Source: Pseudomonas sp. Au-Pse12 (GTDB lineage: Bacteria; Pseudomonadota; Gammaproteobacteria; Pseudomonadales; Pseudomonadaceae). From it: a stretch of 64,000 nt of DNA. This document shows, in pieces, positions 43,547 through 51,499 of the stretch. Every line of letters starts with the position of its first letter. Position 1 is the stretch's first letter. Both the position numbers and the translations under genes were made by a program. The stretch lies in contig NZ_JAJTTH010000011.1 of the NCBI RefSeq assembly GCF_021341665.1, positions 165,932 through 229,931 of the forward strand, in the 5' to 3' direction. The notes under the pieces are model-generated. The model had not been told where the DNA came from. It did no database searches and saw only the letters and a program-made list of their open reading frames with translations.

Positions 43547-44794
43547 TCACAGGCGCGCCAGGCACTCCTGGAGAATATCCAGGCCCTCCTCGAAGATTTC
43601 AGGCTCGGTGGTCAAGGGCGCCAGCAGGCGAATGATGTGCCGCGATTTGCCGCTGGGCATCAGCAGCAAGCCGGCCTCCCGGGCGCTGCCGAGCAGGGTG
43701 CTCAGGTGCTCCGGCGCCGGTTCGCCATGGGTGTTGACCAGCTCGATACCACGCATCGCGCCGACACCGGTCAAGCGTCCCAGATACGGGCTCAAGCCTT
43801 GGGCTCGCCAGTCTGCATAACGTTGCACAATCGCCTGCTCCTGGCGCTCGCCCCAGGTTTGCAGATGTTCGTCGGTCATTTCCTCCAGGGTCGCGAGCGC
43901 CGCCGCACAGGCAATCGGGTTGCCCGAATAGGTGCCGCCCAGGCCGCCCTTGGGCAATACGTCGAGCAACTCCTTGCGCCCCACCACGGCCCCCAGCGGA
44001 ACCCCGCCGCCAATGCTCTTGCCCAGCAGAATCAGGTCCGGCTCGATGCCCAGGGCAGAGAAGGCAAAGCGCTGCCCGGTGCGGCCGAAGCCGGACTGGA
44101 TTTCATCGGCGATCAGCAAAATGCCATGTTCGTCACAGAAGCTGCGCAACGCCCGGGCGAAGCTGGCGTCCAGGGCCAGGAAGCCGCCTTCGCCCTGCAC
44201 CGGTTCAAGGATGAAGCAGGCCACTTCGCTGACATCGATTTCCACACTGAACAGACGCTGCATGGCCTTCAGGGCTTCGTCGCCGGTGACACCGTTGTCG
44301 GCGCTGGGGTAGGGCAGGTGATACACAGGCCCCGGCAGCACCCCGACTTTCTGCTTGTAGGGCGCCACCTTGCCATTGAGGTTGAGAGTGGCCAGGGTGC
44401 GCCCGTGAAAGCCGCCGTCGAAGGCGATGACCGCGCTGCGTCCAGTGGCCCCGCGCACGATCTTCAGGGCATTTTCCGCAGCCTCGGCGCCGCTGTTGGT
44501 GAGCATGCCGCTGACCGGGTAACGCACCGGGATAAAGTCCGCCAGGCGCTGCATGAACTCGATGTAGGGTTCGTGCTGCGCGGCGTTGAAGGCGTAGTGG
44601 GTGAGTTGGGTGGCCTGCTGTTGGATGGCCGCGACGATACGGGGATGGCAGTGCCCAAGGTTGAGCACGCCGATACCGCCGACGAAGTCGATGTAGCGTT
44701 TGCCCTCGGTGTCCCAGACTTCGGCGTTGCGCCCGTGGCTGAGGCAGATCGGGTGGACGGTGGAAATCGAACGGCTGATGTTCTCGTGGCTCAT
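43547..44794 (-). CDS. Class III aminotransferase, GabT/2-aminoadipate transaminase type
   Basis: A 415-residue PLP enzyme with the class III signature in LLIADEIQSGFGRTG and the PLP lysine in LLGKSIGGGVPLGAV. The opening ENISRSISTVHPICLSHGRN closely resembles P. putida PP_4108, which acts on 2-aminoadipate in D-lysine catabolism; GABA or other omega-amino acids are alternatives. Single gene on the minus strand, converging with the glycine-rich protein gene. Confidence 0.8.
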   Translation of the reverse strand: MSHENISRSISTVHPICLSHGRNAEVWDTEGKRYIDFVGGIGVLNLGHCHPRIVAAIQQQATQLTHYAFNAAQHEPYIEFMQRLADFIPVRYPVSGMLTNSGAEAAENALKIVRGATGRSAVIAFDGGFHGRTLATLNLNGKVAPYKQKVGVLPGPVYHLPYPSADNGVTGDEALKAMQRLFSVEIDVSEVACFILEPVQGEGGFLALDASFARALRSFCDEHGILLIADEIQSGFGRTGQRFAFSALGIEPDLILLGKSIGGGVPLGAVVGRKELLDVLPKGGLGGTYSGNPIACAAALATLEEMTDEHLQTWGERQEQAIVQRYADWRAQGLSPYLGRLTGVGAMRGIELVNTHGEPAPEHLSTLLGSAREAGLLLMPSGKSRHIIRLLAPLTTEPEIFEEGLDILQECLARL

Positions 44795-44914
44795 GGATGC
44801 GGGCTCTGGATGCCGGAAACGAGCCGTTATCTAAGCCGGGGCCGGGGGCTTGGGACAAACGAAATAAAGTCGCCGGGTCAGTATGAAAATTCCCGATGTG
44901 TTGCGGCCTTTAGC

Positions 44915-45496
44915 TCATTTCTGCTGCGCCTTGCGGCGGTTGCGCAGGTGCCGCACCAGCGCCGCCAAGGCCATCAGCGCCAGGACCCCGAGGAGGATCG
45001 GCAGGCGATAGGGCTTCAGGTCACCGAGGAAGTGCTCCAGGGCTTCGCCGGCCCAGTAGCCGGCGCTGACGAACAAGATGGCCCAGACCGCCGCGCCCAG
45101 CACGTTGAGCAGGGCGAAGCGCCAGGGTGCCAGGCCGCTGGCACCGATCACCATCGGGCCGACCAGGCGCATGCCATAGAGAAAGCGCACGGCGAACACC
45201 GCAGTCGAGGGGTAGCGCTGGATCAGCCCCTGGACCCGTTCGATGGCCGCCTGATGATGCCTGAGCCTGGGCAGCAGGCGCGCCCCGGAGTAACGGCCGG
45301 TCCAGAACAGCAACTGATCGCCGAGGATTCCGCCGAGGGTGGCCCAGCCGATCACTTGCGGCCATTGCAGGCTGCCCTGGTGCGCGGCCATGCCGCCGAG
45401 GATCAACACGGTTTCGCCTTCCAGCAGGCAACCGATGAAGATCACCCAGTAGCCGTAGGCGGCGATCAGGGCGTTGAGGTCGAGGTGTTCGAGCAT
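44915..45496 (-). CDS. DedA-family membrane protein
   Basis: A 193-residue inner-membrane protein of the DedA/VTT family with the motif RFLYGMRLVGPMVIGASG and the GE pair in LLEGETVLILGG. Members support undecaprenyl-phosphate or phospholipid recycling and envelope homeostasis. ATG at 45496 follows AGGGATCACC. Confidence 0.85.
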   Translation of the reverse strand: MLEHLDLNALIAAYGYWVIFIGCLLEGETVLILGGMAAHQGSLQWPQVIGWATLGGILGDQLLFWTGRYSGARLLPRLRHHQAAIERVQGLIQRYPSTAVFAVRFLYGMRLVGPMVIGASGLAPWRFALLNVLGAAVWAILFVSAGYWAGEALEHFLGDLKPYRLPILLGVLALMALAALVRHLRNRRKAQQK

Positions 45497-45596
45497 GGTG
45501 ATCCCTGTTCTGTCGATGAAGTCCGCCATGACTTCGAGTGGTCATCTTGGCTTGAGTGCCATTTTTCTTGCATGGCTGAGCGCGCCAGCCCTGAAG

Positions 45597-45635
45597 GGGA
45601 TATACCTTTGACATATCCCTTGCTCTCGCTAGACT
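45597..45635 (+). promoter_or_regulatory. vapBC promoter with embedded operator palindrome
   Basis: An inverted repeat GGGATAT-N9-ATATCCC (45597-45619) overlaps a perfect -35 TTGACA (45608-45613), followed after 16 bases by -10 TAGACT (45630-45635). The start codon of vapB is 35 bases further on. This is the expected place for VapBC to bind and repress its own transcription. Confidence 0.75.
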
Positions 45636-45669
45636 GGTTGCACCTTTGGCCTATTCAAGAGGTGACTCC

Positions 45670-45903
45670 ATGGAAACCGGTTCTGTGTTCAAAAGTAATC
45701 GCAGCCAGGCCATTCGCATGCCTAAGGCTGTGGCGCTGCCGGATGATGTCACACGGGTAGACATCGTCGCGATTGGCCGCACCCGAATCATTACCCCGGC
45801 AGGGGAGTCCTGGGACAGTTGGTTCGATGAGGACGACCGTGTAAGCGCTGACTTCATGAATGAGCGGGACCAGCCCGCCGAGCAGGTACGTGAGGAGTTC
45901 TGA
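45670..45903 (+). CDS. vapB: VapB antitoxin (AbrB/SpoVT type)
   Basis: A 77-residue antitoxin. The N-terminal swapped-hairpin DNA-binding part reads TGSVFKSNRSQAIRMPKAV, typical of VapB; the C-terminal WDSWFDEDD region would wrap VapC. ATG at 45670 is preceded by GAGGTGACTCC. Its stop overlaps the vapC start by one base. Confidence 0.9.
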   Translation: METGSVFKSNRSQAIRMPKAVALPDDVTRVDIVAIGRTRIITPAGESWDSWFDEDDRVSADFMNERDQPAEQVREEF

Positions 45904-46301
45904 TGCTCAAGTACATGTTGGATACCAATATCTGCATCTTCACCATAAAGAACAAACCTGAGCAGGTTCGTGAGGCATTCAGTCGTCATCAGGGGCGTTT
46001 GTGCATCAGCTCCATCACCTTGATGGAGCTGATTTATGGTGCGGAAAAATCTGCCATTCCGGAGAAGAACCTCAACCGCGTCGAGAGTTTTGTGGCGCGG
46101 TTGCAGGTGCTTGATTATGACGATGCCGCCGCCGTCCATAGCGGTCAATTGCATGCCGAGCTGGCGCGAAAGGGCCAGCAGATAGGCCCATACGATCAAC
46201 TGATAGCGGGGCATGCTCGCGCTCTGGGGCTGACATTGATCACCAACAATTTGCGGGAGTTTGAACGGGTTCCCGGCTTGCGAGTTGAGGATTGGGTCTA
46301 G
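45903..46301 (+). CDS. vapC: VapC toxin, PIN-domain ribonuclease
   Basis: A 132-residue PIN-domain protein with the acidic site built from MLDTNIC (Asp7), LMELIYG and IGPYDQLIAGHA; the last conserved position is in ITNNLREF. Members cut initiator tRNA or rRNA. Full length and intact, coupled to vapB by TGATG. Confidence 0.92.
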   Translation: MLKYMLDTNICIFTIKNKPEQVREAFSRHQGRLCISSITLMELIYGAEKSAIPEKNLNRVESFVARLQVLDYDDAAAVHSGQLHAELARKGQQIGPYDQLIAGHARALGLTLITNNLREFERVPGLRVEDWV

Positions 46302-46332
46302 CGGGCCCAGGTCGAATTGCCGATCACACCGT

Positions 46333-46833
46333 CTACCCTAGCAGCCACGCCCAGAACATCCCCGCCCCATACAAGCCCAGCCCGAACACCGAATGCGTGA
46401 TCAGGCTACGTAGCCGGGCCACATTCGGCTTTGGCATCCTGCTCGCCGCGAACCCGGCGCCCATGCCCGGTTGCATCAGCAAGAACGGCGCAGCCACCGT
46501 CAGTACACCGATGATTAAGGCCGGTGCCAGGGTTGGCTGGCGTGCCCATTCGGGGCCGCAGATCAGCAACAGCAAGGCGGCAAAGACTACGCCGATCAGG
46601 TAATGGGCCAGCCAGCCCAGTGCCCGCTCCCCAGGCACTGCATCGGCCTGGGCAATGCTCTGGTGCACAAACTTCCCATGAGGGAAATGCCCGATCCAGC
46701 GTCCGACCATGGCCCAGTTGGCGCCGGAAATGTTCAATGCCCGCGCTAGAAACAGTGCCCACAGATCGAGGATCAAGGTCGCGCCGACACCGATCAACAG
46801 CGCCTGTAAGATCAACGCCATGAATTCATGCAT
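46333..46833 (-). CDS. DUF2938 membrane protein
   Basis: A 166-residue inner-membrane protein with four TM helices and the pattern NWAMVGRWIGHFPHGKFVH, typical of DUF2938. Function unknown. ATG at 46833 follows AAGGAG five bases upstream. It is divergent from the ArsR-rhodanese gene and probably under its control. Confidence 0.8.
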   Translation of the reverse strand: MHEFMALILQALLIGVGATLILDLWALFLARALNISGANWAMVGRWIGHFPHGKFVHQSIAQADAVPGERALGWLAHYLIGVVFAALLLLICGPEWARQPTLAPALIIGVLTVAAPFLLMQPGMGAGFAASRMPKPNVARLRSLITHSVFGLGLYGAGMFWAWLLG

Positions 46834-46891
46834 AGAGACTCCTTGAGAGGGTGGGCAGTGCTTCAGCCTGTCCCATGGGTGTGATAATATT

Positions 46892-46915
46892 TCATTCAAT
46901 TAAGTGATTGAATGA
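46892..46915. promoter_or_regulatory. Inverted repeat, probable ArsR-family operator
   Basis: TCATTCAAT-TAAGTG-ATTGAATGA, two perfect nine-base arms, in the 106-base gap between the divergent DUF2938 and ArsR-rhodanese genes. Its size fits an ArsR/SmtB dimer site. Confidence 0.7.
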
Positions 46916-46939
46916 TCAATAAAGCAGCAGGAACTGTCA

Positions 46940-47605
46940 ATGACTGATTCGATTACCCTTCAGCAGCCTCTGGCCGATATGGCTGAGCTGGCGCGAGTTC
47001 TGGGCCACCATCATCGTCTGATCCTGCTGGAGCACATTGCTCGCGGCGAGCAGCCGGTGGAACGCCTGGTGGAGGCCTCCGGGCTCTCGGTGGCCAACAC
47101 CTCGCAACATTTGCAGCAACTGCGCCGTGGTGGGTTCGTGCAGACCCGGCGCGATGGCAAGCGTGTGCTCTACAGCCTGAGCCAAGGGCCGTTGCTCAGC
47201 TTGCTAGGGGCGTTGCGCGAGTACGTCGACTACAACCACGGGCAGATCCGTGAATTGCTCGCCGACAGCCAGCAGCAGCCGGCGCGCTTGGAAGGCATTT
47301 CCCGGGAGGAACTGCGCCAGCGCCTGGAAGAAGGCGGCATGACCCTGCTGGACGTGCGCCCGTCGCTGGAGTTCGACCAAGGGCATTTGCCGGGGGCGAT
47401 CAACATTCCGGCGGAAGACCTGGAACAGCGTCTGGCCGAGTTGCCTGCTGGCCAGGAAGTGGTGGCCTACTGCCGCGGTCCATACTGCGTGCTGTCACAG
47501 AACGCAGCGGCTCTGTTGCGGGCCAAGGGTTTCAGGGTACGGCGTCTGGACGACGGTTTCATCGACTGGCAGGCCGCTGGGCTGGGGGTGGAAACCACCC
47601 GGTAA
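46940..47605 (+). CDS. ArsR-family regulator fused to a rhodanese domain
   Basis: A 221-residue fusion. Residues about 10-95 form an ArsR winged helix (LARVLGHHHRLILLEHIARG, SVANTSQHLQQLRRGGFV); residues about 115-220 are a rhodanese with active-site loop CRGPYC (LDVRPSLEFDQGHLPGAINI ahead of it). The classical ArsR metal motif ELCVCDL is missing, so the rhodanese cysteines may be the sensor, perhaps for sulfane sulfur or a thiol-reactive ligand. It probably represses itself and the divergent DUF2938 gene through the palindrome at 46892-46915. Confidence 0.88.
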   Translation: MTDSITLQQPLADMAELARVLGHHHRLILLEHIARGEQPVERLVEASGLSVANTSQHLQQLRRGGFVQTRRDGKRVLYSLSQGPLLSLLGALREYVDYNHGQIRELLADSQQQPARLEGISREELRQRLEEGGMTLLDVRPSLEFDQGHLPGAINIPAEDLEQRLAELPAGQEVVAYCRGPYCVLSQNAAALLRAKGFRVRRLDDGFIDWQAAGLGVETTR

Positions 47606-47820
47606 AAGCGTCGCAGAATCGGTCATACAGGACATTGCCTACAGCGCCGTGATCCATATCAACAGGGTTCTCAGAAAAATCCGTTAAAAGGGAATCAGGC
47701 TCGAACCCACAAGGTATCGAGCCCCCAGGCCTGCACCGTGAAGGCCGGGATCACCAATAAAAACCTTTGTGGATATCGGCCGAGGGGACCACCCCAGGCG
47801 GATTTTAAAGGAATAACCTG

Positions 47821-49869
47821 ATGGCTTTTTCTCTGTCACGCCTGTGCCTGCTAGGCGCTGCGTTGCTCTGCGTACACTCTGTCCAAGGCAGCGAGCCGAC
47901 TCCGGCAGCGGCCCCCTCCAGCCCTGATTCCGAACTGATCCAGCGTGGCCAATATGTGGCCCAGCTCGGCGACTGCATCGCCTGCCACACCGCCAAGGGC
48001 GGGGCCACCATGGCCGGTGGCCTGGAGCTGAAGACGCCCATGGGCACCATCTACTCCAGCAACATCACCCCGGATAAAAACACCGGTATCGGCCGCTACA
48101 GCTTCGAAGCATTCGACCGCGCGATGCGCGAAGGCGTAACCCCTGACGGCAGCCATTTGTACCCGGCCATGCCGTACCCGTCCTACGCCAAGATGACCGA
48201 AGAGGACATGCGTGCCCTTTACGCCTACCTGATGCACGGCGTGGAGCCGGTGGCCCAGGGCAACCTGGAAGCCGACATGGGCTTCCCCTTCAACCAGCGC
48301 TGGGGCCTGTGGTTCTGGAACCTGGCCTTCGTCGACAAGCAGCCGTTCAAGCCCGATCCGGCCAAGGACGAGCAACTCAATCGCGGCGCCTACCTGGTCC
48401 AGGGCCTGGGCCACTGCGGTTCCTGCCATACGCCACGGGGCATTGCCTTCCAAGAGAAGGCCATGAGCGACACCGAGTCCGGCGGCCAGCACTACCTGGC
48501 CGGCGAAACGGTGGAAGAGTGGCGGGCCCTGAGCCTGCGCAACCTGTGGACCGTGGAAGACACGGTGCAACTGCTGAAAACCGGGCAAAACCGCTTCGCC
48601 ACGGTCTCCGGCAACATGGCCGACGTGATCCACCACAGCACCCAGCACTTCACCGACGCCGACCTGACGGCCATCGCCGCCTACCTCAAGTCCCTGCCGG
48701 CCGGTAAAGATGACCTGCCCATGCCTTCGGTGGCCCTGACTCCGGCGGCACCGCCGAGCAACCTGTTCACCTCCCGTGGCGGCCTGGGCTACGCGCAGTT
48801 CTGTTCCGACTGCCACCGCCAGGATGGTGCCGGCGTGCCGCAGATGTTCCCGTCCCTGGCGGGCAACCCCAGCGTCGCCTCGGCCAATCCGACCTCCTTG
48901 CTGCACATCACCCTGACCGGTTGGCAGACCGCGCAGACCGCGGCTCACCCACGGGTCTACACCATGCCCGGGTTCGCCCAGCTGGCGGACGGCGAGATTG
49001 CCGAGATCCTCAGTTTTGTCCGCAGCAGCTGGGGCAACAACGGCTCGGCCATCAGCGCCGACCAAGTGAAAAAGATGCGTGCGCAACTGAGCCCGCAGGT
49101 GGAAAGCACCCTGTTCGAAACCCCGCGCCTGGCCAACCTGCTGGCGGCGCCGAATGCCGAGCAAGTGGTGCGCGGCATGCGCCTGCACCTGGAAACCAAG
49201 GCCCTGCTGCCGGACAACGTCGGCAACTCGCTGAACTGCACCAGTTGCCACCTCAACGCCGGCACCGTGGCCGACGGTTCACCCTTTGTCGGCGTCTCGG
49301 CGTTCTTCCCCGGCTACGCGCCGCGGGCGGGCAAGACCATCACCCTGGAGGAGCGCATCAACGGCTGCTTCCGGCGTTCCATGCACGGCAAGCCGCTGCC
49401 GGTGAACGGCGCCGACATGCAAGCCATGGTGGCCTACTTCGAGTGGATGAAAATGAACACCCGTCCTGAAGACAAGGTGGCCGGGCGCGGCGTGGGCAAG
49501 ATCGACCCGGCCCTCAAGCCCAACGCCGACAACGGCAAGCAGGTGTACGCCAAGCAATGTGCGGTGTGCCACGGGGCGGATGGCGAAGGCCTGAAACGTG
49601 CCGACGGCAGCCTGATCTTCCCGCCGCTGTGGGGCGATCAATCCTTCAACATCGGCGCCGGCATGGCCCGCACCTACACCGCCGCGGCCTTCGTCAAACG
49701 CAACATGCCGATTGGCTTCCACGAGAAATTCCCTCTGGGCCAGGGCGGCTTGTCGGACCAGGAAGCGCTGGACGTGGCCGAGTACTTCTCCCACCAACCG
49801 CGTCCGGATTTCCCGGACAAGGTCAAGGACTGGCCGAACGGCGGCCGTCCGGCCGACGCCCGCTACTGA
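47821..49869 (+). CDS. Five-haem cytochrome c: AdhB-like tri-haem part fused to TsdA-like di-haem part
   Basis: A secreted 682-residue cytochrome. A signal peptide (about 1-23) precedes five CXXCH sites: Cys52 (CIACH), Cys199 (CGSCH), Cys328 (CSDCH), Cys473 (CTSCH) and Cys580 (CAVCH). The first three and their spacing look like the tri-haem cytochrome subunit of membrane alcohol or gluconate dehydrogenases; the last two, with LEERINGCFRRSMHGK between, look like thiosulfate dehydrogenase TsdA. Cys516 lies 39 residues after the fourth haem His, about where TsdA has its catalytic Cys haem ligand. No dehydrogenase partner gene is adjacent. It probably takes electrons from a periplasmic donor, possibly thiosulfate. 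Confidence 0.85.
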   Translation: MAFSLSRLCLLGAALLCVHSVQGSEPTPAAAPSSPDSELIQRGQYVAQLGDCIACHTAKGGATMAGGLELKTPMGTIYSSNITPDKNTGIGRYSFEAFDRAMREGVTPDGSHLYPAMPYPSYAKMTEEDMRALYAYLMHGVEPVAQGNLEADMGFPFNQRWGLWFWNLAFVDKQPFKPDPAKDEQLNRGAYLVQGLGHCGSCHTPRGIAFQEKAMSDTESGGQHYLAGETVEEWRALSLRNLWTVEDTVQLLKTGQNRFATVSGNMADVIHHSTQHFTDADLTAIAAYLKSLPAGKDDLPMPSVALTPAAPPSNLFTSRGGLGYAQFCSDCHRQDGAGVPQMFPSLAGNPSVASANPTSLLHITLTGWQTAQTAAHPRVYTMPGFAQLADGEIAEILSFVRSSWGNNGSAISADQVKKMRAQLSPQVESTLFETPRLANLLAAPNAEQVVRGMRLHLETKALLPDNVGNSLNCTSCHLNAGTVADGSPFVGVSAFFPGYAPRAGKTITLEERINGCFRRSMHGKPLPVNGADMQAMVAYFEWMKMNTRPEDKVAGRGVGKIDPALKPNADNGKQVYAKQCAVCHGADGEGLKRADGSLIFPPLWGDQSFNIGAGMARTYTAAAFVKRNMPIGFHEKFPLGQGGLSDQEALDVAEYFSHQPRPDFPDKVKDWPNGGRPADARY

Positions 49870-49979
49870 ACCCTGTCGCCGCTGGCGCAGGTTGCGACAA
49901 GGCCCGCAGGGCCTTCCGGGGCCCTCAAGAGCCCCCCCTCTTCGAGGCCCGTCGCAACCTGTGGCTGCCGATCCAGGGA

Positions 49980-50384
49980 TCAGGCCTCGTCTTGCCCGGC
50001 CTGTTCGAGCGCGGTCCTGATATGCGGCACCGCGTACTGGGTGTACCAGTGCTGCATGCCGCTGATGGCTTGCTTGGCCGGTGCCGTGTCCCTGGCGCCG
50101 ATCAACTCGGCGCAGGCCTGGGCCATGGCCACCAGCGCCCGAGCGGATTCGGGTACGTAGGGCAGCGACGTACCCTGGGCGTGACGCTCCTGAATGATCC
50201 GATAACGCAGGTTTTCCGGCAGGGTCCAGGCACTGATCAGAAACTCATGCACCGAATAATCCCGCCCGTCGATCTGCACCTTGGCCGAGCGATGTTCCTC
50301 GCGGTAACCGGCCGCTTCGATCTGCTCGCAGCTGTCGATCACGGTGTTCATCATGTCGCGAATCTGTTGCCAGTCGGTGTTCAT
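49980..50384 (-). CDS. Conserved hypothetical protein
   Basis: A 134-residue soluble helical protein (DWQQIRDMMNTVIDSCEQIE, YSVHEFLISAWTLPENLRY) with no recognised domain. Two adjacent ATG codons precede NTDWQQ; the second is chosen because AGGGA lies six bases upstream. Single gene. Confidence 0.6.
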   Translation of the reverse strand: MNTDWQQIRDMMNTVIDSCEQIEAAGYREEHRSAKVQIDGRDYSVHEFLISAWTLPENLRYRIIQERHAQGTSLPYVPESARALVAMAQACAELIGARDTAPAKQAISGMQHWYTQYAVPHIRTALEQAGQDEA

Positions 50385-50505
50385 CATTCTTCCCTGTGGT
50401 GTGTACGAAAGGGCCGAAGAAATTTCTCCAGTAGCCCGGTTTTGCTGATGTAAGATTGCCATCCTTTCCCGCCAGCCTTCGCTGTCGCTCCGTCAAGGAT
50501 GAATC

Positions 50506-51075
50506 ATGCGGCTTCGCTCGATCCTGTTGCTGACCCTGTCCCTGGGGCTCGGTGGTTGTGCCTTTGTTTCCGCGCTCAAAGCGACCACTGTCAGCTACCG
50601 GGTGCCGGCCGATGCCGGTGAAACCGCACTGATCCGCATCGTAGCCCAAGGGCTGGTGCGTGGCGTGCCCTACAGCGATTGCATCGACTGGAGCAAGCCC
50701 GCGTCGGGGCTGATGGTTCGGCCCCATCGCGGCATTGCCCACCCCAACTTCCGCAACCTGGGCATTCCCATGACCGCCGCCACCGACCGCATGCGGCGCC
50801 AGGAGGGCTTTGGCGCCAACGAGCTGAAGATCCCGGCCAATCGCCCGTTCGCCTTCATGTTCTACAACACTGAACCGGGGATGGATAAGGACTACCGCGC
50901 CGTCTGCGAACAAAGCGTCACCTTTGTTCCCGAGGCCGGCGCGACCTATCAGATGGAATTTCTCCAGGACCAGACGTGCACCGCTAGGCTGCGCAAGATC
51001 GATGAGCGTGGCGAGGCGTTGCCAGACCTGGTGGTTCTGCGCCCTACCGGTTTTTGCCGCGCCGACGCGCAATAG
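50506..51075 (+). CDS. Predicted lipoprotein, function unknown
   Basis: A 189-residue protein with a lipoprotein signal; lipobox GLGGC gives acylated Cys18. The mature domain looks beta-rich (TTVSYRVPADAGETALIRIV, NRPFAFMFYNTEPG) and has several further Cys. No known family recognised. It converges with the next gene, nine bases away. Confidence 0.7.
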   Translation: MRLRSILLLTLSLGLGGCAFVSALKATTVSYRVPADAGETALIRIVAQGLVRGVPYSDCIDWSKPASGLMVRPHRGIAHPNFRNLGIPMTAATDRMRRQEGFGANELKIPANRPFAFMFYNTEPGMDKDYRAVCEQSVTFVPEAGATYQMEFLQDQTCTARLRKIDERGEALPDLVVLRPTGFCRADAQ

Positions 51076-51084
51076 GGCGTGCGC

Positions 51085-51447
51085 CTATGGGGCGTAGTGC
51101 TTGCAGATCTCTTCCCAGATATAGGCGCCGCGAAAGCGGATCCAACGGATGAACAAGCGCCCGCGAAACGCCTGCCAGCGGCTGCTGCGCCGTAGCGCCA
51201 GGCTTTCCTCGATCTCCTCCAGCAAGGGCTCGCGAGCGAAGCCCATCCAGATTTCCGGGATCACCGCCATCAGGTTGACGTAGCACACCGGCGCCACCTC
51301 TTCGTAGAGAATGCGCTCCACCTCGACCCGGTCATAAGCCTGGGTCTCACGGGCGATGTAGGCGTAGTCCACCTCGTTATCGACAAAGGCGTCCGATAAC
51401 ACGTAGCGAATATCGTCCCGCTGTTCCGGGGTGATGCCTGATGACAC
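51085..51447 (-). CDS. DUF7079-like small protein
   Basis: A 120-residue protein of the type VLSDAFVDNEVDYAYIARET ... RFRGAYIWEEICKHY, which resembles the DUF7079 family; function unknown. GTG at 51447 is read as the start because GGAAGGAG stands six to seven bases before it; the open frame runs a further 22 codons upstream without a site. Confidence 0.6.
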   Translation of the reverse strand: MSSGITPEQRDDIRYVLSDAFVDNEVDYAYIARETQAYDRVEVERILYEEVAPVCYVNLMAVIPEIWMGFAREPLLEEIEESLALRRSSRWQAFRGRLFIRWIRFRGAYIWEEICKHYAP

Positions 51448-51499
51448 GCGGTGCTCCTTCCTTGGGCTATAGAGGATGAGTCTGTTGCAATATCGGACC

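Noticed and set aside
43637..45760. A 707-codon plus-strand frame across the transaminase and DedA genes
   Set aside because: It spans two well-supported minus-strand genes and their intergenic region and has no domain.
47699..47726. Inverted repeat GGCTCGA/TCGAGCC before the five-haem cytochrome gene
   Set aside because: Considered as a terminator of the ArsR-rhodanese gene, but it has no T run; a regulatory role cannot be supported either.
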